A stretch of 64,000 nucleotides of DNA from Streptomyces sp. CC208A (GTDB lineage Bacteria; Actinomycetota; Actinomycetes; Streptomycetales; Streptomycetaceae). The notes under the pieces are model-generated. The model saw only the letters and a program-made list of their open reading frames with translations. It searched no databases and was not told the origin of the DNA. Below are positions 57,296-64,000 of the stretch, one piece after another. Made by a program: the position numbers and the translations under genes. The stretch lies in the NCBI RefSeq assembly GCF_030010625.1, contig NZ_JASCXN010000033.1, positions 17,921 through 81,920 of the forward strand. Direction: 5' to 3'. Each line of letters starts with the position of its first letter. The stretch's first letter is position 1.

Positions 57296-58801
57296 TCAAT
57301 CCCGGCTGGCCGCGGGAGTCGGCTGTTCCACGGCGGAGTGACCGGATCCCACCGGGTCACTTGGCCGGGACTGGCGCACCAGGAACAGCGTCAGGGCGAC
57401 GATCAGTCCGACGCCGGCCATCACCGCGGTGGCGAGGAAGGCCGACTGGTAGCCCTCGGTCAGGGCGACGCGGTCGGTGCCGCCGGAGGTGACGGCCATC
57501 GCCACGCTGGAGCAGACGGCGATGCCGAGCGCCGCGCCGATCTGGAAGACCGAGTTGTTGATGCCGGAGGCCAGGCCGGACTCGCCCTCCTTGGCGCCGC
57601 TGAGCGCCGCGATGGAGGACGCCACCACCGTCGTACCGATACCGGAGCCGAAGATCAGCAGGCCCCAGAAGAGGTCGCCGAAGTAGTCGCCGTCGGCCGA
57701 CACCCGCGACAGCAGGAGCGTGCCCGTGCCGAGCAGGATCGTGCCGACCACGGCGACCGGCTTGAAGCCGAAGCGCGTCGCCACCGGGCCGCTGACGTTC
57801 GAGCCGACGATCGACATGAACGAGTAGATCGCCGTGCTCAGGCCGAAGAACACCGCCGTGTAGCCGAGGACCTGCTGCGCGTACAGGGAGGTGATCAGGG
57901 CGCCTCCGTACGTGGCCATGGCGACGAGGAGCATCATCACGTTGCCGCCGACCAGGGCGGGCGAGCGGAAGACGCGCAGCGGCACCAGCGGGCTCGCGGC
58001 GCGCTGCTCGATGGCGCAGAAGACGCCGATGAGCACGAGGGCCGCGACGATCAGGCCGAGGGTCCGGGCGTCGCCCCAGCCGACCGTGGGCGCCTCGACG
58101 ATCGCGTAGATCAGCAGGGCGATGGCGGCGGTGACGGTCACGGCGCCGGCCGGGTCGAAGGAGCGGTTCTCCTTGTTGATCGGCGTCTCGCGCAGCAGGC
58201 GCGGGCCGAGCGCCAGGACCACCAGGGCGATCGGGATGTTGATGAAGAAGATCCACTCCCAGCCCAGGCCCTCCGTGATCGGACCGCCGATCAGCAGGGC
58301 CGCGGTGGCGCCGAACGCGCCGATGCCGGTCCAGATGCCCAGCGCCCGGTTGCGCTCGGAACCCTCGCCGAACATGGTCATCAGCACGGCCATCGCGGTC
58401 GGCGCCATGATCGCGGCGGCGATGCCCTGGATGATCCGGGTCACCACCAGCACCTCGCTGTTCCAGGCGAGGCCGCACACCACGGACGTCACCAGGAAGA
58501 GCACGGTGCCGACCATGAACATCCGCCTGCCGCCCAGCAGGTCGGCGGTCCGGCCGCCGAAGAGGAGCAGGCCGCCGAAGCTGAGGAGGTAGGCGCTCAG
58601 CACCCACTGGACGCCGCCGGCCGAGAAACCGAGTTCGGTCTCGATGTCCGGCAGCGCCAGGATCACGATCTGCGAGTCGACGATCACCATGAAATAGGCC
58701 GCGCACAGGAGGGCGAGGGCCTTCCATCTACGGGGGTCCGGCCCCGGGTCGCCCGTGTGCGCAGCGGGCGACGCGCCGTGGTCGACCAGTCCGCTGTCCA
58801 T
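57296..58801 (-). CDS. MFS exporter, DHA2 family, cluster-linked
   Basis: A 501-residue, 14-helix-type DHA2 transporter. VDSQIVILALPDIETELGFS, motif A GRTADLLGGRRMF and a motif C region GIGAFGATAALLIGGPITEGLGW are visible, and hydrophobic segments run from about residue 28 to 475. Likely exports the cluster product and gives self-resistance. It is divergent from an AraC/GlxA-type regulator with a 156-bp intergenic region, a common regulator-exporter arrangement. Confidence 0.93.
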   Translation of the reverse strand: MDSGLVDHGASPAAHTGDPGPDPRRWKALALLCAAYFMVIVDSQIVILALPDIETELGFSAGGVQWVLSAYLLSFGGLLLFGGRTADLLGGRRMFMVGTVLFLVTSVVCGLAWNSEVLVVTRIIQGIAAAIMAPTAMAVLMTMFGEGSERNRALGIWTGIGAFGATAALLIGGPITEGLGWEWIFFINIPIALVVLALGPRLLRETPINKENRSFDPAGAVTVTAAIALLIYAIVEAPTVGWGDARTLGLIVAALVLIGVFCAIEQRAASPLVPLRVFRSPALVGGNVMMLLVAMATYGGALITSLYAQQVLGYTAVFFGLSTAIYSFMSIVGSNVSGPVATRFGFKPVAVVGTILLGTGTLLLSRVSADGDYFGDLFWGLLIFGSGIGTTVVASSIAALSGAKEGESGLASGINNSVFQIGAALGIAVCSSVAMAVTSGGTDRVALTEGYQSAFLATAVMAGVGLIVALTLFLVRQSRPSDPVGSGHSAVEQPTPAASRD

Positions 58802-58957
58802 CAGTCGTCTCTCTCCTCAGGTAACCGGCGCGGGTGCGCGCCCAGCCGAGTGCTCCGGATCAAGTGCTCTCCACGGTCCCACCCGCCCGACGGCCGCCGA
58901 CAGTGGCAGAAGTGACGTCGTACGAAAAATTCCTGCCGCCTGTCGTACCCTGAGGAC

Positions 58958-59965
58958 ATGAGTGTGGGAACGGTTGCCATCGCAGTGATCGACAACACCA
59001 ACATCCCCGTCGGGGACGTCTACGAACTGGGCATCGCCTGCTCGGTGTTCGGCACTCCCCAGCCCGACCTCTCCGATTCCTGGTACGACCTGCGGCTGTG
59101 CGCGGACCGGCCGGACACCCCCGGCCGGGGCTTCGGCTTCGCGCTCACGACCCCCTACGGCCTGGAGGACCTCGCCGACGCGGACACCGTGATCGTCCCC
59201 TCCGTGCCGGACGCCGTCGTCCACGAGGACAGACCCCTGCCCGCCGTGCTCCTCGACGCCCTGCGCACGGCGGCCGCCCGCGGCGCCCGCATGGTCTCCC
59301 TGTGCAACGGCGCGTTCGCGCTCGCCGAGGCCGGGCTGCTCGACGGCCGCCGGGCCACCGCCCACTGGATGCACACCGCGACGCTCGCCAAGCGCTTCCC
59401 CGAGGTCGAGGTCGACGACAGCGTCCTCTACGTCGACGACGGCGACGTCCTCACGAGCGCGGGGCTCAGCGCCGGCCTCGACCTGTGCCTGCACATCGTG
59501 CGGCGCGACCTGGGCGCCCACGTCGCCAACCAGCTGGCGCGCCGCATGGTCGTGCCCGCCCACCGGCCGGGCGGCCAGAGCCAGTTCATCGACCTGGGCG
59601 TGCCGGTCTCCGACGACGACAGCCTGAGCCCGGTGCTCCAGTGGGCGACGCAGAACCTCGACCAGCCGCTGTCCGTCGACGACCTGGCGCGGCGGGCGGG
59701 GATGAGCCCGCGCACCTTCTTCCGGCGGCTGCAGTCGGCCACCGGCACGACCCCGCTGCAGTGGCTGCTCAACCAGCGCCTGGCGCGGGCCCAGAGCCTG
59801 CTCGAATCCACCGACCTGCCCATCGAGAAGATCAGCGAGTACAGCGGGCTCGGCACGTCGACGAACCTGCGGAGGCACTTCAACATCCACATCGGCGTCT
59901 CGCCGAGCGACTACCGGCGGGCGTTCCCCTGCCGAACGGCCGCTCAGCCCACCATGGCGGGCTGA
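58958..59965 (+). CDS. GlxA-type AraC-family regulator
   Basis: A 335-residue regulator. The N-terminal DJ-1/PfpI-like domain (about 5-185) includes VSLCNGAFALAEAGLLDGRRATAHW, with Cys in the nucleophile-elbow position. The C-terminal AraC double HTH (about 220-325) reads LSVDDLARRAGMSPRTFFRRLQSATGTTPLQWLLNQRLARAQSLLESTDLPIEKISEYSGLGT. It is divergent from the DHA2 exporter and convergent with the PKS. A TACCCT hexamer 6 bp before the ATG suggests a leaderless transcript, though GAGGAC could serve as a ribosome site. Confidence 0.93.
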   Translation: MSVGTVAIAVIDNTNIPVGDVYELGIACSVFGTPQPDLSDSWYDLRLCADRPDTPGRGFGFALTTPYGLEDLADADTVIVPSVPDAVVHEDRPLPAVLLDALRTAAARGARMVSLCNGAFALAEAGLLDGRRATAHWMHTATLAKRFPEVEVDDSVLYVDDGDVLTSAGLSAGLDLCLHIVRRDLGAHVANQLARRMVVPAHRPGGQSQFIDLGVPVSDDDSLSPVLQWATQNLDQPLSVDDLARRAGMSPRTFFRRLQSATGTTPLQWLLNQRLARAQSLLESTDLPIEKISEYSGLGTSTNLRRHFNIHIGVSPSDYRRAFPCRTAAQPTMAG

Positions 59966-59973
59966 GCGGCCGT
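59936..59973. terminator. Bidirectional hairpin between AraC-family and PKS genes
   Basis: A 15-bp perfect stem (59936-59950 with 59959-59973) and 8-nt loop span the last codons and stop of the regulator gene, 22 bp from the PKS stop. Confidence 0.9.
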
Positions 59974-59994
59974 CCGGGCCGGGGCGCCGCCCGG

Positions 59995-62900
59995 TCAGAC
60001 CGTGACCGGCTCCCGGTGCGGCACCTCCGGGAAGTGGCCGACCTCGACGAAGAACCCGACGTACCGCGCGAAGAGTTCGGCGGTCAGCGGCGGGCAGACG
60101 ACGCCGGTGCCGGCGAGCGCCGCCTCGGTCCCCGAGGTGTCGATCGGCGGATAGAAGGCATCCGTGTCCGAGGTCATCATCTCGAAGGCGTGCAGCAGCG
60201 GTTGGAGCGCGTTGTCCCGGTCGGCCCGGACCCGCGCGCTCCAGCCGTCCCAGTCCCGCTCGCCCAGGACGTATCCGAGCCCGCGCAGGAACCGCACGCA
60301 CTGGTCCAGGCCGAGCGAGCTCTGGTTGAAGAGGTGGAACGTGCCGCCGGCGCCGTCGGCGCTCCGCGAGATGCGGAGGATCGCGGCGCTGACGTAGTCG
60401 ACGGGCAGCAGGTGGAACCGGCCGCCGACCCCCGCGGGCGCGGCGCCCGACTGCAGGATGCCCTTGAGGCTCAGCCAGACGAAGTCACGGGTCTGGCAGG
60501 CGCCGTTGACCGTGTCCCCGGAGATCACGTCGACCCGGTAGACGGAGACCGGCAGCCCCCGGTCCCTGGCGAGCCCGATGATCTGCTCGGCCACCCACTT
60601 GCTCTGCAGATAGCCGCTGGGCAGGGCCTCGGCGGGACCGGTCGGATCCGTGACCTTCAGCGGCACGCCGGGCTCCCGCACCCCGTCGAAGACGCCGACG
60701 GTGGAGACGTAGTGCACGGGCACCGTGCGGTGACGGGCCGCCAGCCGCAGCACCTCCTCGGTGCCGCCGACGTTCGCCGCCCGCAGCGACGCGTACGGCT
60801 GGAGCCAGTGGACCCGCGCCCCGTTGTGGTAGACGACGTCGACCGTACGGGCGAGCTCGTCGAACCGCTCCTCGGACAGCCCCAGACGTTCCTCCGCGAG
60901 ATCGCCGAGCACGATCGACAGCCGGTCCTCGTCCACGCCGTCCCAGAGCCGGTACCACTCCATGTTGGCCCGCAGCCGGGCCAGCGCCTCCCCGGCGTCG
61001 GCGCCGCGCACCAGGCAGTGCACCCGCGCCTCCGTCGTACGCAGCAGGTCGCGCAGCAGGAAGGCCCCGAGGAAACCCGTCGCACCGGTCAGCAGGATCT
61101 CGCGCGGCTCCTCGCAGAGGCGTACGACCTCCGGGGCGGGCCGGATGTCGTCGGCCAGCCGCACCTCGGCCGCGAAGTCCGGCAGCGCGCCGTCCGGAAC
61201 CTCCTCCCCGGCCGGCCCGCCGAGCACCTGGGCGCGCACGTAGGCGGCGAGACCGGCGGGCGTGGGGTGGTCGAACACCACGGTCGCGGGCAGCCGCGTG
61301 CCCGTCAGCGCGCCGAGCCGGTTGCGGAGCTCGACGGACGTCAGCGAGTCGAAGCCCAGCGTGGGCAGCGGCCGGTCCGCCTCGATACGGGAGGTGTCGG
61401 CGTGACCGAGCACCCCCGCGATCTGCGCGAGCACCGCCTCCAGCACCGCCCGCTCCTGCTCCGCGCCGCTCATCCCGGCCAGCGAGCCGGCCAGCGGGAC
61501 CGCCCCGTCCCCGGCGGCCGCGGCCGTACGCCGGAACGGCAGCCGCACCAGGCCGCCGAGGACCGCCGGCACCCGCCCCGACTGCGCCCGCAGCGCGGAC
61601 ACGTCCAGAGGCGAGGCGACGACCGACGCCCGGCCGAGAGCGAGCCCCAGGTCGAAGAGGGCGGGCCCCCGGTCCTGGGGAACCGGCCGGAAGCCGCTGC
61701 GCGCGATCCGGCGCAGGTCCGTCTCGCCGAGATGCCCGCTCATGCCGCCGGTCTGCTCCCACAGACCCCACGCGAGCGAGACGGCCGGCAGGCCCTGAGC
61801 GGCACGGTGCTGGGCGAGGGCGTCCAGGAACTGGTTCGCGGCGGCGTAGTTGGACTGCCCCGGCCCGCCGACCACCGCGGCGATCGAGGAGAACAGGACG
61901 AAGGCCTTCAGCTCCGTGTCCCGGGTGAGCCGGTGCAGATTCCACGCGGCGTCGACCTTGGGCCGCAGCACCGCGTGCAGCCGCTCGGGCGTGAGCGTCC
62001 CGACCAGCCCGTCGTCCAGCACACCCGCCGTGTGCACCACACCCGTGAGCGGATGCGCGGCGGGAACCGACGCGAGGAGCCCGGCGAGGGCGTCGTGGTC
62101 CGCGGCGTCGCAGGCCACGACGGACACGTGCGCGCCCAGCGCCGTGAGCTCGGCCTCCAGCTCGGCCGCGCCGGCGGCGGCGGGGCCGCGACGGCTGGTG
62201 AGGATCAGGTGACGCACCCCGTGCTCGGTGACCAGGTGCCGGGCGAACAGGGCACCCAGGCTGCCGGTTCCGCCGGTGATCAGGACGGTGCCGTCCGGGT
62301 CCCAGGGGGTGGGCGCGGGGTCGTGGGCCGGGGCGGGGGCGCGGTGGAGGCGGGGGACGAGGACGCGGCCCGCACGGACGGCGAGCTGGGGTTCCGCGGT
62401 GGTGAGGACGCGGGGGAGGAGCGCGGTGAGCCGGGCGGTGTCGTGGGGGTCGTCGGTGTCGACGAGGGTGATGCGGTCGGGTGCTTCGGACTGGGCCGAT
62501 CGGACCAGACCCCAGACGGCGGCCGCGGGGAGGTCGGTGACGTCTTCGTCGTCGGTGGTGGCGACCGCGCCGGTGGTGAGGACGACGAGGGGGGTGTCGG
62601 CCAGTCGTTCGTCGTCGAGCCACTGGCGTATCAGTCCCAGCATCCGCTCGGTCGCGGTGTGCGCCGCCGCGGCGGCCGAGCCGTCCGGCCCGGCCGGACT
62701 CCCGTGGACCACCGCGAACGGAACGTGCCGCCCCGCCGCGACGCTGTCGGCGACCTCGGCCGGGGTCACGTGACGCCCGTCCTCCCCCAGCACCGGCCAG
62801 TCGCTCTCCGGCCCCGTGCCCTCGTCGGGCAGGGCGAGCGGCGACCACTCCGTGTGGAAGAGGGCCTCGTGCCGCAGGACCCCGTCACGCCGGTCGAGGT

Positions 62901-64000
62901 CGCCCGCCCGCACCGGACGGGTGGTGAGCGAGCCGACGACGGCCACCGGCTGCCCGTGCGCGTCGGCGAGCTCGACGCGCACCCCCTCGCCCTCCGCCGG
63001 GATGACGCGGACGCGGAGAGCCGATGCACCGACCGCCCACAGCCGGACGTCGCGCCACTGGGCGAAGAACGGGGCCTCCGCGCCGTCGTCGTCCGTACGC
63101 CCCAGGAGCGTGAGCCGCACGGCCGCGTCCAGGAGCGAGGGATGCAGCCCGAAGCCACCGTCCTCGTCGGCCGTCCCGTCGGGGAGTCGTACCTCCGCGA
63201 GGAGTTCGTCGCCCTGCCGCCAGGCCGCGGTGAGCCCCCGGAAGGCCGTCCCCTCCCCCTCTTCGAGCACGATCGGCTCGGCCCCCGCGGGCGGCCAGAC
63301 GGCCGGCTCACCGGTGAGCCGGAAGGGCCCACCGGCGGCGGTCACGCTCACCTCGCCGTGCGCGTGCGCCGTCCACGGCGCGTCGGCGCTGTCGGGCCGG
63401 CTGTGCACGGTGACCCGCCGCCGCCCCGCCGCGTCCGGGACGCTCACGGCGACCTGGAGCTGCACCGCGGCAGCCCCCGGCAGCACCAGGGGAGCGTCCA
63501 GGACCAGACGGTCGAGGACGTTCGCGCCGAACTCGTCACCGGCCCGTATCACCAGCTCCACGAGCGCCGAGGCGGGCAGCACCGGAACCCCGAGCAGGGT
63601 GTGGCCGGCGAGCCAGGGATGCGTACGCAGCGACAGACGGCTGGTGAACAGGGCCTCGTCCGACCCCGCCACGGCGACCGCCGCACCGAGCAGCGCATGA
63701 CCCGTCGGCCGCAGCCCCAGATCGCCGGCATCGGTACGACCGGCTGTGGCGTCGACCCAGTAGCGCTCGTGCTGGAAGGCGTAGGTGGGGAGGGGTACGC
63801 GGCGGGCGGCGGTTCCGGTGTAGGTGCTGGTCCAGTCGACGTCGGTGCCGTGGACGAAGAGGGTGGCGAGGGCGGTGAGCAGGCTTTGTGTCTCGTCACG
63901 GTTCTTGCGGAGGGCGGGGACGGCGGTGTCGGTCTGGTCGGCGGCCATGGCGGTCAGGACGCCGTCGGGGCCGAGTTCGAGGAGGGTGGACGCTCCTTCG
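59995..64000 (-). CDS. Type I polyketide synthase, final module with thioester reductase (5' part outside window)
   Basis: At least 1334 residues; the frame stays open to the window edge, and the first in-window residues (STLLELGPDGVLTAM) are the end of an acyltransferase domain. In order: DH (about 63740-62850, HxxxGxxxxP in GHTLLGVPVLP and Asp in HPSLLDAAV), KR (about 62300-61600, GGTGSLG, catalytic Ser/Tyr in FSSIAAVVGGPGQSNYAAAN, LDD motif of B-type), ACP (about 61480-61240, LGFDSL) and a terminal thioester reductase (about 61105-60000, GATGFLG, YLQSK). No ER and no thioesterase. The chain should be released by reduction, probably as an aldehyde with a double bond from this module. Confidence 0.95.
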   Translation of the reverse strand, partial: EGASTLLELGPDGVLTAMAADQTDTAVPALRKNRDETQSLLTALATLFVHGTDVDWTSTYTGTAARRVPLPTYAFQHERYWVDATAGRTDAGDLGLRPTGHALLGAAVAVAGSDEALFTSRLSLRTHPWLAGHTLLGVPVLPASALVELVIRAGDEFGANVLDRLVLDAPLVLPGAAAVQLQVAVSVPDAAGRRRVTVHSRPDSADAPWTAHAHGEVSVTAAGGPFRLTGEPAVWPPAGAEPIVLEEGEGTAFRGLTAAWRQGDELLAEVRLPDGTADEDGGFGLHPSLLDAAVRLTLLGRTDDDGAEAPFFAQWRDVRLWAVGASALRVRVIPAEGEGVRVELADAHGQPVAVVGSLTTRPVRAGDLDRRDGVLRHEALFHTEWSPLALPDEGTGPESDWPVLGEDGRHVTPAEVADSVAAGRHVPFAVVHGSPAGPDGSAAAAAHTATERMLGLIRQWLDDERLADTPLVVLTTGAVATTDDEDVTDLPAAAVWGLVRSAQSEAPDRITLVDTDDPHDTARLTALLPRVLTTAEPQLAVRAGRVLVPRLHRAPAPAHDPAPTPWDPDGTVLITGGTGSLGALFARHLVTEHGVRHLILTSRRGPAAAGAAELEAELTALGAHVSVVACDAADHDALAGLLASVPAAHPLTGVVHTAGVLDDGLVGTLTPERLHAVLRPKVDAAWNLHRLTRDTELKAFVLFSSIAAVVGGPGQSNYAAANQFLDALAQHRAAQGLPAVSLAWGLWEQTGGMSGHLGETDLRRIARSGFRPVPQDRGPALFDLGLALGRASVVASPLDVSALRAQSGRVPAVLGGLVRLPFRRTAAAAGDGAVPLAGSLAGMSGAEQERAVLEAVLAQIAGVLGHADTSRIEADRPLPTLGFDSLTSVELRNRLGALTGTRLPATVVFDHPTPAGLAAYVRAQVLGGPAGEEVPDGALPDFAAEVRLADDIRPAPEVVRLCEEPREILLTGATGFLGAFLLRDLLRTTEARVHCLVRGADAGEALARLRANMEWYRLWDGVDEDRLSIVLGDLAEERLGLSEERFDELARTVDVVYHNGARVHWLQPYASLRAANVGGTEEVLRLAARHRTVPVHYVSTVGVFDGVREPGVPLKVTDPTGPAEALPSGYLQSKWVAEQIIGLARDRGLPVSVYRVDVISGDTVNGACQTRDFVWLSLKGILQSGAAPAGVGGRFHLLPVDYVSAAILRISRSADGAGGTFHLFNQSSLGLDQCVRFLRGLGYVLGERDWDGWSARVRADRDNALQPLLHAFEMMTSDTDAFYPPIDTSGTEAALAGTGVVCPPLTAELFARYVGFFVEVGHFPEVPHREPVTV

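Overview
The window is high-GC actinobacterial DNA and almost certainly comes from a Streptomyces chromosome. GTG and TTG starts are common, there is strong third-position G/C bias, and typical Streptomyces families are present: DUF397 with XRE regulators, SARP regulators, SigE-family sigma factors, DUF3151 and DUF3152. The gene order is that of conserved chromosome up to about 43 kb and accessory from about 44 kb onward.

Left part (0-24 kb). Fructose-bisphosphate aldolase is followed by a DHA2 exporter, DUF3151 and DUF3152 proteins, and a tryptophan-to-anthranilate (kynurenine) gene set. Next come a NarL-type two-component pair and a cytochrome P450 carrying two in-frame copies of a palindromic repeat. 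A regulated two-gene ABC exporter, a diacylglycerol-kinase-like gene, purA, a VapBC toxin-antitoxin pair and a receptor Ser/Thr kinase follow. The stretch ends with an orphan antitoxin beside a gutted PIN toxin, a class III aminotransferase and a DUF397/XRE/anti-sigma-like set.

Middle part (24-44 kb). This holds a Uma2 nuclease-fold protein, a GntR regulator, a SLATT protein, the ybaB-recR-DUF5063-aspartokinase block, a SigE-family sigma factor with a membrane partner, SURF1, and a double Lrp/AsnC regulator. An orphan winged-helix/TPR protein, a second Ser/Thr kinase, a GT2 glycosyltransferase, a frameshifted alpha/beta hydrolase and an NfeD-flotillin pair complete it. A G-rich purine-biased tract of about 400 bp lies at 34.56-34.96 kb.

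Right part (44-64 kb) is one end of a biosynthetic gene cluster. The last polyketide synthase module runs off the right edge. It has the order (AT)-DH-KR-ACP-thioester reductase, so the chain should leave as an aldehyde. Nearby are a class III transaminase, an imine-reductase-like enzyme, a type II thioesterase, a Tat-exported flavin amine oxidase, an acyl-CoA-dehydrogenase-fold monooxygenase with its flavin reductase, two NTF2/SnoaL-like paralogues, a P450 with ferredoxin, an exporter and two regulators. The inferred logic is polyketide aldehyde, then amine, then cyclic imine, then reduced and oxidised alkaloid (piperidine or indolizidine type). The SARP-type regulator contains a TTA codon, so the cluster is probably bldA dependent. 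Heptamer direct repeats with 11-bp spacing sit at the -35 positions of two cluster promoters.

No tRNA, rRNA, CRISPR array or insertion sequence was recognised. All assignments come from reading the sequence and from family knowledge; no database search was run.
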